64,000 nucleotides of DNA from assembly GCF_905147045.1 (NCBI RefSeq), contig NC_065893.1, forward strand, positions 4,154,001 to 4,218,000. The letters are read 5' to 3'. The DNA comes from Nymphalis io (taxonomy: Eukaryota > Arthropoda > Insecta > Lepidoptera > Nymphalidae). The translations under genes and the position numbers were made by a program. Under the pieces are notes generated by a model. It did no database searches, was not told the origin of the DNA, and worked only from the letters and a program-made list of their open reading frames with translations. Of the stretch, positions 37,941 through 49,712 are shown one piece after another; position 1 is the stretch's first letter, and the number at the start of each line of letters is the position of its first letter.

Positions 37941-40900
37941 CTTAAAGAAAGAGATAAATTACAATTCAAATAAACACCCGTTTCACATTTTCACACCTAA
38001 TCATTCACACCCAAACAATGTTTATATTAATTATTATATACCACACTGTCTCGAGTGTTATAATATATAACTGTATTTTAACTGTAGTCTAGAGCGTCAA
38101 AACTAGTAGGCGTTTATAAGAGCATTAAATGCGCAATATTTGCCTGAAATGTTTACATTCCATCGTTTCCTCATCGGCTTATAACTACGAGAATCGAAAC
38201 CGTCCCATGTTTATTTCGGGAGCGTTCAAACATCACGAACTGTTCAACTTGTCGTCTTTCGTTATTGAAATTTCGACATGTGGTACCGATTTGCTTTGAA
38301 TTTAAATTGAATAAATTTCCTTATTTTTTCTGGTATCTAACGTACTATTCTAAATAAACTAGAGAGAAGAAAAAACAAAATATACTAATTAACGTTCATT
38401 AATAAAAATGGACATTTATAAGTTTTAAAACTATATAGAATAATGAAATGCATGAGAGTGACATTGACGTTTTCAATTCAATTTCAATCTATCTGACAAT
38501 TTCTTTTCAGATGATTCTTTCAAAATTATTTAAAATATTTTTAGTCATATTTAATCGACTGTTTGCTTGTTGTGTGTCATATTGAAATGCTTACTTACTC
38601 TTAGTTATATATTTTTGTTCTATTTAAGAATTATATTTAACTCGATATAGTCATAAAACTTTGTAAAATATTAAAAACATTTCTAAACGTTAAATTTTAT
38701 ATCGAAGAATATAAGATAAAATTTCCAACGGAATATGTGGCTAAGCATCAAACAGATTCAATAAAAATGAAATACATACGTATGTAGTAAGCAGATCCGG
38801 TTTTATTCCACACTTAGTTCGATATTGACTTTATGCAAAATAGTGATGTTCACTAATATGATATCGATATTACTAGGGTGGATCGTTTTTATAGATACTT
38901 ATTAAGGATCTGTGTGGTTGGTTTGGAAATATTAATATTCAAATAATTTTAATTAAAAATGTTACCAAACACCGATATGTACAGTTTTAATATGACAAAT
39001 GCTTTTTTACTGAATACAACATAATTACTAGTAAATTAAATCTCAAAACCCATACAATAAATATAACAAGATTTATTTTTACTAAGATGTTCAATACCTT
39101 AAGAGAAATTTTTGTACCATGGATGGTGTAAAGTTAATAGGTATGTCAAAAGTGTTAAGGTGATATGAACCAAGACCTACTTTGCTTCATTTTATGAAGT
39201 TAGTAGCCCAATAACAGCAACAATGCAACAATAATGTATATCTTTCATATAATATCCGTATAATATTTGTCAGGCCGTCCGTATAATATTTGTCTATTTA
39301 TATGTAATTATAAATATCTGTATGGTTGTTGTTCTTTGTGTTTCTTTTTAAACATTATTTACTTTGATAGCAGAAGTTATGATTTGTTTTTAAACGAGCG
39401 CAAAATAAGATCTGTATTAGTTAATACGAAATAGGAAAGGTACTGAGATATCTAGAGATTTTTTTTATTATAAGTTTACTGGCTGTGGCCAGTGTCGCAG
39501 CTAGGGGATAATCTGCCGGTCGGCTGCTAACTAACCAACTAACCTTCAGAGATGTACACTTTGCACACCGCAACCTGTAGACCGCTGGGGTACAGAAACG
39601 CACAATTAAAACATTATTCTATCACAAATATTCATAGTACACCTAAATATAATAATGCAATAGTGCACCTAATTATGATAAGCACCACTTCATATTAAAT
39701 CAGCCTATCTTACTTAATACATATTTTTTTATTTAATTCTAAATATTAGATAAATAAATAAATACTTTTGTGATTATTTAATTACCTCTTATATGTGGTT
39801 TTTATCTTCTCAGATATATTTAACGGTCCTATTGTATTGCCTTCTTATTTAAAGCGCTTTGACTTGAAGTGGATCATTATCATCATGTGATAATGAACAA
39901 GTAAAATTTTGAAACTGAATCATTCATCTAAGGCTTACAAGGCTGTAGATAGAACTAAAAGTAAGAAACTCTCTCACGAGAAGTCGTGTCGTCCCATCGG
40001 TTCGGATCCTGTGTATATGATTGGTCTGTATTGAGAATTATTATCGGGGCAGTAGTTGGTCACGAGGATTTAATCATACTTTTTTTGGATCGATTGAATA
40101 AGCCGTACTTTCGAATCGTTTTGGTAAATTTCTAAATTTTTTCATCTCTAACTCTAGACGGAGTATAAGTCGATTAGTGATTGATTAGTGGGTAAACGTC
40201 CAGTAACGGAACCACCGCTGCCACCGGAAGAAGGCGACGAAGAAGTATATAATCGTACTATCTTATAATTAGTAGTAGATAATGCAAAAAAAATAGTCTA
40301 TAATGAAACTTGAACACAGAATATAAAACCTCGTCTCATTACTACTACTGGCGACATGTGGGTTTCATTTTTTGTCCAGATAATCTGAATTGCGATTCAA
40401 AGGAGTTGCAGTTTAATGTATATATATTTAATGTAAATAATAAAAAAAAAACAACAAAATTTTGACATAAAATAATAACATATGAGATACGGGAATCGTG
40501 ATGTAATTACATTATAATATATTATTATTATCGTTTAAATAGAATTTGCTAATATTGTAGTTTGAGAATATAACATGAAGAGATTATTACTATTCTAGTA
40601 AGCTCAAAGCATTTAAACTATTAAGTAATCAATCATTCTGTTTACTTACCGATCGGGAGCCGGCTATAGGAGTTTAATGTGGACACATCAAACAGATTTG
40701 TATTTAATCAACCGCCTTATAATTACGTGTACGGAACGTGCGGTACTAAATATTTCTATTATTCTGTTTCCATTGTTAAATATTGTTTTTTTTTATATAT
40801 TTTAATGCTAAGGTCCATGCTAGTTCAACGCACTATGTTTAGGAACAACACGATTTGAATTAACTTTTTTTGGGTCAATGCGCTCGTTTAGAATAGTAAT

Positions 40901-41159
40901 AGTATTGTGTGATAATAAGTATGAATTAATAACACGATATAATATCTACGTTGCTGCTTAGTGAATTATCTTAAGTTAAATTTATCCAAAAACGTACCAT
41001 TTTATGTGAAACATTAATAATTGACATATGCAATAAAATATTTAAAACGTGCAATGGAAACAAAGTAACATACAATCGGTAAGTTTTCAAAGGATAAATA
41101 GAAGCGCTTTATTTGCAAAGCTTACTTTAAACAACCTTTTCCCTACATTTGCTGAAAAG
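37941..41159. other. Intergenic DNA upstream of the odorant-receptor pair
   Basis: AT-rich, no secure gene. A GC-richer stretch at 39480-39603 has an open frame on the - strand without known motifs. A possible isolated exon at 40189-40244 is listed separately. Confidence 0.45.
40189..40244 (+). other. Isolated exon-like island
   Basis: A 56-bp GC-rich island preceded by 'gattag' and followed by 'gtatat' encodes GKRPVTEPPLPPEEGDEE in frame. The polypyrimidine tract before the acceptor is weak, and a better acceptor upstream (at 40157) would bring in a stop. It may be an exon of an unrecognised gene or chance. Confidence 0.15.
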
Positions 41160-44100
41160 ATGGATTTTTTTCATCGTTTGTGGACAAAGTCAACTCAATG
41201 TAAAGCATTGGAAAAGTCGAGCGGGAAATTAGAGACTATGTTTTTCGAATCAGTCTATCGTGTTACGTATTTTGCAGGTAATATTTTGGTATTCGATTTT
41301 AGCGTTAATGAAATATGAGTCTTAAGTTATGTTTACGATGTATGTAAACGGTAAATAAATCTTCTAAAATCATATTAGTTTTCGACTTTTACAATAAAAA
41401 TATTATGATTGATATGGTAATCAAAATCATTTGACAATCTTTTGTTACAAATTAGAGTTTTAGTATATACAAGATATGTTTGGTTTTACCAGGTATGGCT
41501 CTTTTGGACAATACCTTAATGTATCGCATATATAGTGGGGCCCTGAAGTTAGCTATCGGCTTTCTGATAAGTTGTGAGGTTTGGCATCTTGTTACCAAAT
41601 CGACTAGCTTAGATGGCTTCATTGACAATGTCAATGCCACTCTCATGCATTTTATTGCTCTCTATAGATATCAAAATATGGCAAGTGTTCATTTTTATTA
41701 ATAAACAGTATTGTATAAATAATTAATTGTTTAAATTAAATACAGGAGTATAAATAAATATAAATTGAAGAATATTCTTTTAAATGAATACAGAAGAATA
41801 TAAATATCAATAAAATAATAATAGTATAGTACACCGAATGTACATTGTACAATAGCAACTTATTCGGTTTTGTCGTTTCCAAATCACCTGAATAAATTCT
41901 TCTAAAAAACTGAAATTATTTTAGTTCTAGTTATTGTCTCACCTTTGTTTTCATAAAGGTTTTGCTTCTAAACATTCTTAAATAATTAAATATCCTACAG
42001 AGAACAAATAAAACAATTTACAAAAACCTCGCGTCGGCTATGGAGTCACCTTACTTTGATACTTCAACACCGAGACGAAAGGAAATGGTTAGGTTTTGGT
42101 CTCAAAGAAACGAGAGATTTTTAAAATTATTACTTCTATTGGGTTCTTGTACCTTGGCTGCTTGGTACGTATTACAATATTTACTCATATTTTTACAAAA
42201 AGTGCATGCTTTGTGTTATGTTGTTGGTCCGCACTCCTCAAGGTCCTCCTGCTCACCTGAAGGAAAGTTGAACATCCTTGGTTTAGATTTATGTGTTCCG
42301 AACTCAGTTTGTCGTGTTTACTTGCTTGGATGTAATTTGAAACAATTAGAGAATTTAAGTAGGCAATAAAAACATTTTTAAGAATAACATTTTATTATTG
42401 CATGTACTATGTAATTTAGTCTTAGCGCTCGGTACGCTTTAGGAGCTAATTGTGACTTCGAGCGTCAGATGAGTAAGCTTAAAATTTGTTATTGTAAGTG
42501 CGTTAATGTGTGTGTGAATTCGGTACACGTGGTCACATGCTTACATATCAAATTCTCGTGGGTACCTTGGCACTCACACAATATTTATTTTATATTTCCA
42601 GGCACATTTACCCTCTAGTGGACGACATAGATTACAACCTAATGGTGTCAGCCCGTTTTCCTTTTGATTACCAAACGCCGATTCTTTACCCGATCGTATA
42701 TGTTATAGTGTTCGTAGTTTTTAATTATACCTCTCTGTTCGTTATGGTCAACGATCTTATACAGCAGGCGCATTTGATGCACCTGCTGTGTCAGTATACC
42801 GTGTTAGGAGATTGCTTTGAAGGCATTATCAACGATTGCATTGGAGACCAAAATAGTAAGAAATTTTATTTTATCCTAGCTACGACTGCAATTTTATTCT
42901 TTAGTTTTATTCACTTTTTCTTGAAATATATTAATATATATGGGTTAATCTTAATAAACTGTTTGAACAATATATATATATATATATATGTTGTATAATA
43001 ATAAAATATAATATATAACTTTATTGCTTGGTTCACTTATTGCCAATTTTCAGCACTAAAATGTGATTTGCCAGCAGACAAATGTTTTTTTAATGGAGAT
43101 TATTTTTTAATTAAAAAATAATTGTACTTGGAAAACCTATAAAAGTTACAGTGGTTTTACGAATAACAAAACAGATAAAACTTAAATAAAAACGTTTCGT
43201 ATGATATGGTGATAGAGCTTTGTGCAAGCTTGTCTGGGTAGGTACCACCCACTCATCAGATATACTACCGCAAAACAGGAGTACTTGGTATTGTTGTGTT
43301 CCGGTTTGAAGGGTGAGTGTGTGCCAGCCAGTGTAATTACAGGCACAAGGGACATAGCATATTAGTTCCCAAGGTTAGTGGCTCATTATTGATGTAAGCG
43401 ATGGTTAACATTTCTTATAATGCCAATGTCTATGGGCGTTGGTGACCACATAGGGTCCGTTCACACAGACCGGCTCGGAGAGGAGAGCAGATTTTTATCA
43501 CGTTGGAAACAGTGTTTTGAGTGATTGTAGTAAAGTTTATTTTTGCATTTGCACCTTTTTTGTCATTAAAAATGCCTGAACGCGCTTCGTGTGAAGTAAT
43601 AAAAGGAGCCGACCGGCTCCGCTTGCGTGCTCTTTCTCGCTCGCACCCGCTTTCAGATCTCTTCCAGCCGGTCGATGTGAAATAGTTGGCGGCTCCGCTC
43701 CGGCCAATTCCAAGCGTATACGACCCGGTCTGTGTGAAAAGAAAAAAGCAGGCCGATGCTCTCCGAGCCGGTCTGTGTGAACGGACCCTTATGGTATGTG
43801 GCCCATATGCTCGTCCGCCTTCCTATTCTATAAAAAAAGTATAACTAAAAACTTTTGTTTTGGTGAGGAATTGGTACGCTTTGGGGGTACGACCGACTTG
43901 TATGCCGTGATGGCGAACAACATGATGCTCTTTTATTTCAACATACAATCCCGCCGTCACTCTCTACTCTGTACATTTATTAATTGGGATTATAAATTTA
44001 GTCAATAACCATCATTTCGATATTTCACATCCACTGAATCACTGTCCCGTGGCGGCCACGTTTTATTGCTTTTTAAGTTAGTTATTTTTTTATTTCAAGT

Positions 44101-47100
44101 AAAAAAAATATTTTTAGTTAATACTAATAAAGGTTGTTTAGTAGCATTTAACTTTAGTTTTATTTTATTGACTTGATTATAGGGCAGTTTTAAAATTTGG
44201 GGTCTGTCACCTTATATCAATTGATTATTGCTTTTTGAATATTTATTAAGATATTTGTTTTTATTTTTTATTTTTCTGTATATCTATCTACAATATATAT
44301 ATAAGTATTTCTTTTTTAGAAACTGATGAAAGACATATAATTAGGACAAAACAATTTAGAAAGAAATTCTTAAAGAGACTGAACGATTTGGTCGAGCAAC
44401 ACAAACTTATTTTAAAGTAATTATTTTTGTTTTTAAATCATCACATAAAAGTAAGTAGAAGTTTAAAGTTTGTAGCAAAATAAAATATTTTTAAATATAA
44501 ATATTAAGAAAATATCGTCATCAGTATCATCGTCATTCGTCATCAGGCTTCGAACCTCTATGTAAAGACAATTACTTTTAGTAGCGATATTCAAGCAAAC
44601 ATACAAATGGGTATTCTAATGGATAAATTCATTCGTGACAGCCCATAGATATTGTTAGTCATGTGGTAGGTACTCTATCTCTTTATTTGTACCCCTAACA
44701 ACGTGTGTGCAAAATTTCACGATGATCGCTTGAGGTCAAATACACTTTCTACTCTAGTAAATTAAGTAATTTTTGCATTTATAATGTTAGTTAGGATTAT
44801 TTGATGAATGAAAACAAATGCGATCGAAAACCATTTATTCACCAAAGATAGCCTTTTAGAGTACTAGAACAATACATTCTAGTCTAGTTAATTTATGTTG
44901 AGCGCGTTGAAAGGTAAAACATCACACCGTTGACTAATTTTGAGTATCAATTATCACGCTGCAAGTTAAATTATATTTAAACTAAGCTATTAATTATTGA
45001 GAAAGGAAAAGATTATCAATTTTGCATTACACCCATTAAGCAAAATTGCTAATCCTTTATTTAATTTTGACCGCTAAATCTAATTGAATATCGTTGAAGA
45101 TTGAAAATGAATAATATAGAAATATTTCATAAATGATTTGTTGAAAATCCACTAAAATACACTATTTAGAATTCCTCTTATGATCTTACCTTAGTATTTT
45201 TTGTATTTAGGAACACGATGGAACTGAAGCATTCGTTAAGTATGCCAATGTTGGGACAGTTGGTTGCGAGTGCAATGCTTATATGCTTTGTTAGTTATCA
45301 AGCTACAAGAGTAAGTAAACTTCTTGACATTCCTCTTTACAGAATATCCTTCACTATGTTCATCTTTTTATTTAGCACGACAGGCTACAATCAAGCAATT
45401 GCCATCCACCTTTCGCACCAATTTAATATATTCAGAGATAATTCAGTATAATTATATTAATTTTAATATCAAATGAAAACCACCTAATAATAATGCCTAG
45501 ATATAAAAGTTTGCGCAACTTTGCGCAAGTATATTGTAAAAAGCCATTTATTCATCAAAGGAGTACGCTTTAAATAGAATTCCATTGAAATGGTTTTATT
45601 CGAACTTTAATTTTACTCTTCGCCTGTTTCTAAAGCGATTACAACCATCGTTGTCATTTACAGACGGCCGGAGCGAGCAATGTTAAGTTTTTCATGAGTC
45701 TCCTATATTTGATGTACAACCTTTTCGAGTTGTCTATTTTCTGCAAGTGGTGTGATGAAATCAAATTACAGGTATTGATTTGTTATACATAAATTAGTAA
45801 AATAATTTACAAATATTAAAGTCTATATATTAGCTGTTGGTCCCGCACTTGTTCTCGGAATCGAAACCGTCGGTCCGTAGGATTGTGAACATACGCCTAC
45901 CATACACGTCTACATAATAATTGCCTCGTTGCTCTTGAAAATAGCAGCAGGATCCGATGTCCTGGGTTCAAGTCTCATGTCTAGTCAATACGTTATTCGG
46001 TCTTAATGTCGAGAAATTCTCAATAGCAGCTTAGAGGCTGACAGTTGGCAGTGTTTACACTTGTAGAGCACGTAAAGCCCTTTGTCTAGCGTCTGAATTC
46101 TATCCGGTGGTATTGTTACCGTCCAATGGGATAGTAGTGAATGATTAGATAGTGCACTTATGCACTATAATACTCGTATGCACAGTTGGCTAGTTGCTAG
46201 TCTCCGTTGAGAATGGTCACCGTGGTCAGTCATGTCGGCAAGAGGAAATCATTACATCTTCCGCGTACTTGGCATGTCTTTGAGACTGACCGAACGGAGC
46301 GAAATTGGGCCAGGACAACTTCAAATATATACCAAATATTAGCAATTATTTAATACGCAAATGTAAATACTCATATTATATGAAAACATACAGAATATTT
46401 AAATATTTAATATGCTTTGGTAATGTTGAGTTGAATTTATTAAATAATACGATATATTTATTTTTATTTTATAAAAATAATACAATTATTATATTATTTC
46501 AGAGTGAAAATATCGCTAATTCGGTTTATTGTTCGCGTTGGGAGAGAGGCTTAACGGCGACGCGAGGGGTGGGCGCGCGCTTGCTGCTCATCGCGACTCG
46601 CGCTCGCAAGCCGCTCGTCCTCACCGCTGGAGGCTTGTTCGATTTGTCACTCGCCTCATATACCACTGTATTTATCCTCACATATAATATAACTAAAATT
46701 TATTTAATTGAGTCGTTCGTTTAAACGCATGTTTTATCTTGCCTCCTTGGGTTATTATCGGACAGGATAATTTATTGATAAAAAAATTTGGAATTCTCGA
46801 TAGTGAAAAAATAATATAATTACTTAATAAATAGTCCGTTTGTTTTTCCTTCTGACTGATAGGAGGTTTAGCTTGGTGGCCGAAGACAAAATAATCTATT
46901 GACTAAAAATCGGTATTATTATAATATCTGATTAAAGTTAAAATAATTCTAGTTATCAGGGAACAAAGTTATCGTAATTACTTGTCTCTTTAACAAGCGG
47001 ATAAATTGTATTTAGATGCTGAATAAATATTAAGCTAAAAATATATATGACGTCAAAATTTTTGAAACCGCAATTTTATAGTGAAACCGGTTATGAGTCG

Positions 47101-47979
47101 TAATATATTTTGTGTGCGTCAACTAAATATACTTTTCGTATCAGTTATTTTACCTTTTGACGATTAGCTTGTTCAAAACGAATTAAGGAACAAAGTGAAT
47201 ACATAATATAAGAACTTATATAAATAGGAATTTCATAAAGGCGAAAGTCATATTGGTTTCAATTGGTATATTTTTTTTATTTTTTTTACAATTATTAGGC
47301 CAGCGTTTGACCGTTGACTTGCCTGATGTTAAGCATCGACACGGTCTAAGATGTAGCACGCTTGCATATAAGAAGCCTGTTTACTCTGAATTTGAAGACA
47401 CCAACATTGTACCTATCAGGAAATACGGACTCAGGCAAAGCATTCCATAGTTTTGCAGTGCGAATGATGAATGTAGACTCAACGCGCTTATATAAGGAAA
47501 ACGTGATGAAATTACGCATTTTGAATAAATATAAATAATATATTTACAAGATATAATAAATTTCAATAATTTGTTCGATATATTAAATAAACATTTACAA
47601 AATAAGATACTTACAAAATAAGATTACAAATCAGATAAGAATTCTATGTTACATATTTCCAGCTGAAATAGTAAAATCAATTTTATTTTTTCTAAATGAA
47701 ATAGAACCTTCTAGAAGCTTGAAGTACGTACTTTCTTTCTGTTCGCTACTTGAGCACGTTAACGAAAGAATTCTTTTTAGACATGCAGTAGTTTTGTATT
47801 GACCTTTTCTTAGTTTGATTAGAGACAACAATAAATGAAGATAGTTCTACTAAATAAATAAATATATATGTTATATATAATAAGTTTGTTAAAACGCATC
47901 TACAAACATATTTTATTTACAGTTGGTGAAGACGTCGTATTCAGCTGTTACAGTTTTGCGCAGATTTCAACAGAATTAG
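41160..47979 (+). CDS. Odorant receptor, 7tm_6 family, 9 exons, 416 aa (first of a tandem pair)
   Basis: Exons: 41160-41277, 41493-41680, 42001-42164, 42602-42855, 44320-44416, 45211-45310, 45664-45771, 46503-46667, 47923-47979, phases consistent, 1251 nt. Insect odorant receptors are seven-span ligand-gated cation channel subunits working with Orco in olfactory neuron dendrites. Family signs: HIYPLVDDIDYNLMVS and the region ending LCQYTVLGDCFEGII (about 158-236); SVYCSRWERG, then RARKPLVLTAGGLFDLSLAS (exon 8); and the C-terminus LVKTSYSAVTVLRRF, the classic closing motif. The length is usual for the family. The start at 41160 matches the paralogue's start; an upstream in-frame ATG at 41049 would add 37 residues but has no counterpart there. 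Intron 2 begins with GC (GCAAGT), the accepted non-canonical donor; the other introns are GT-AG. Introns 4 and 7 hold SINEs. Ligand unknown. Confidence 0.9.
43205..43838 (+). mobile_element. SINE family A, interrupted by a MITE, in odorant-receptor intron 4
   Basis: Family A from 'gctttgtgcaagcttgtctg' to 'tatgggcgttggtgaccac' (43205-43449) and, after the insert, 'ggcccatatgctcgtccgcc' to an A-run at about 43838. The empty site can be inferred from other copies as 'gaccacttaccatcaggtgg'. Confidence 0.88.
43452..43789. mobile_element. MITE with 31-bp perfect terminal inverted repeats, PIF/Harbinger-like
   Basis: The left terminus 43452-43482 and right terminus 43759-43789 are exact inverted copies over 31 bases, starting AGGGTCCGTTCACACAGACC. 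The flanks are ATA on the left and TTA on the right. The uninterrupted SINE has TTA at this point, so a 3-bp TTA duplication (left copy mutated) fits. TIRs starting GGG and a TWA target duplication are known for PIF/Harbinger elements. About 335 bp long with no coding capacity, hence non-autonomous. Internal sequence contains further copies of the CCGGTC/GCTCC motif. Confidence 0.8.
45918..46320 (+). mobile_element. SINE family C, long diverged copy, in odorant-receptor intron 7
   Basis: Head 'attgcctcgttgctcttgaa', B-box region 'cctgggttcaagtctcatgt', body 'gttattcggtcttaatgtcg', 'agcttagaggctgacagttg', 'gcacgtaaagccctttgtct', then a diverged 3' region with 'cacttatgcactataatact' and 'agttggctag'. 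Many substitutions and a longer 3' part than the copy at 9834-10175. Confidence 0.75.
47275..47500 (+). repeat. Dispersed repeat, unnamed, in odorant-receptor intron 8
   Basis: 'gaccgttgacttgcctgatg', 'tagcacgcttgcatataaga', 'gaaatacggactcaggcaaa', 'gcattccatagttttgcagt' form a block I associate with a dispersed lepidopteran repeat. Only one copy is in this window. Open frames here are not genes. Confidence 0.45.
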
Positions 47980-48018
47980 TTTTAATCGAAAACCGATTTG
48001 TAATTTGGATGTGTAATG

Positions 48019-48024
48019 AATAAA
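48019..48024 (+). other. Polyadenylation signal of the first odorant receptor
   Basis: AATAAA 40 bases after the stop codon of the upstream receptor, the usual distance for a short 3' UTR. Confidence 0.5.
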
Positions 48025-48587
48025 ATATTAGCCATTATATCAATATTTTAATATTCATTTTCAGATAGATTGTTTAATGATGTTCGTATACAGAATCAAA
48101 TGTTTTTTTAAGAAAATATTCCCGACCCGATATTCCCTCCTGTTAAATTAGTAAATTAAAACGTTTTATCCGATGCAATACCGCTTGCAAAAATACAAGT
48201 CAAAATAGAATCTTTTGAATGTTAAATAATAAAAAATATATTCATAAAAATACAAACACAAATTCTAATATTTATTTACGGCCAGTGAAGAAGGAAACTT
48301 CTAGTATTTTGGTTCAAGTTTTACTAAAATACAATGGAATTTTGATTCTGAAACTGGAAAGCCTGCAACAGTTCTCACGGATGAATAGCAAAATAATCAC
48401 TGGTCTTTAATGAATAATGATGATGACCATGCACTGTCCAAACGAGTTAAACCGCCTTGAATGATTAATACGATTGAAATTTAATAACGGTTTCAGTGGT
48501 TTCATTATTTGTTTCCATTGGCATCGAAAAATTGCATGTCACTTTTTAAAAAAACTCTTAAACCGAAATTATTAAATAGTAGCTGAC

Positions 48588-49032
48588 CCGAGCCCACTTC
48601 GTTGGGCTGTAAATATTTTTACCAGAACATTAATTAAATTGTCTCACGTTTTTGATATTTTAAATTTTCTCTTAAACTATGCAACCAAAATACAAACTGT
48701 TCACAACATATACAAGTTCGACATATGCTGTCGTTAACTTTTTTGTAGGCATTATCGCGCTCTAAAACTAGACTCTAGAGCTCAATCATATATCTCTCCT
48801 CGTTAAGGCAGCGTTCGTAAGAAATGTATTCGTTCGACCTTTTTTCGACTTACTTTGCAAATCCCACTGATACGAAAAAGTCTTTTCATTTTTCGGGTTA
48901 ACATGTAGCCTATGACACTCACAAAAGATGTGGCTTTCTATTGGTAAAATAATTTTCAAAATCGGTTAAGTAGATCCAGAGATTACCTCCTACAACCTTT
49001 AAGCTTTACCTCTTTATAATATTAGTATGGAT
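48588..49032 (+). repeat. Dispersed repeat between the two odorant receptors
   Basis: Starts 'agctgacccgagcccacttc', contains 'ttcaaaatcggttaagtaga' and ends 'tataatattagtatggatt', the typical ends of a widespread lepidopteran non-coding element. Helitron-type or LINE-derived origin is uncertain. Confidence 0.5.
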
Positions 49033-49244
49033 TGAAATTTTCGATGACGAAATATTACATTTTTTTGTTTCAATTTAACTTTTTTTTATTTAAACATAAC
49101 CGGTGAAATTCGAATGTCAAGGATTAGCGTGGAAAGGATTGAGTGCTATTTCTTATAGCGTGGGGTTTTAAATAGTTAGAATTTCCGAAAAAAAAGGTAA
49201 TGATACTTTAATTTGAAAAGTATTTGTCATTTCATATATACAAT

Positions 49245-49475
49245 AACAGTAACAACCTGTAAATGTCCCATTGCTGGACTAAAGCCTCCTCTCCCATTTT
49301 GAGAAGAAAGTATAGAGCTTATTTACCACGCTGCTTTAATGCGGTGCGGTGAAATTAGAAGCATGCAGGTTCCCTCATGATGTTTTCCTTCATTGTATAG
49401 TACGAGATGAATTATAATCACAAATTGAGCACATGAAGATTCACGCGTTTTTACCACTGGGCCTTCTCGGCTACA
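49245..49475 (-). mobile_element. SINE family B, decayed copy
   Basis: 'cagtaacaacctgtaaatgt', 'attgctggactaaagcctcc', 'catgcaggttccctcatgat', 'taccactgggccttctcggc': family B reversed, with the head partly kept at the right end. It lies in the 1.7-kb gap between the receptors. Confidence 0.75.
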
Positions 49476-49712
49476 TCATACATAACTACATCATAGATAA
49501 CTTGTATTATATATGATAACAATAAAATGTACCAAACGACCTCAGTCAAATATATAATAAATGATTTCATTAGATTTTGTAACGAGAAATTTGATACACA
49601 TGGAAACGAACAATGGACTATTTAAAATCAATTTTCGTAGGATATATTACATTGCACAAGTGATACAGTCACTTCAGTGTGATAAAGTACAGATAAAGCG
49701 AAATACCTAAAA

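Noticed and set aside
39421..39603. 60-codon open frame on the - strand with two Cys
   Set aside because: No motif recognised and no splice support; could be an unlisted repeat.
41049..41159. Upstream in-frame ATG as the start of the first odorant receptor
   Set aside because: It would add 37 residues with no counterpart in the paralogue, whose start aligns with 41160.
47649..47831. 60-codon open frame on the - strand in an odorant-receptor intron
   Set aside because: No recognisable motif, A/T-rich context and no splice-site support.
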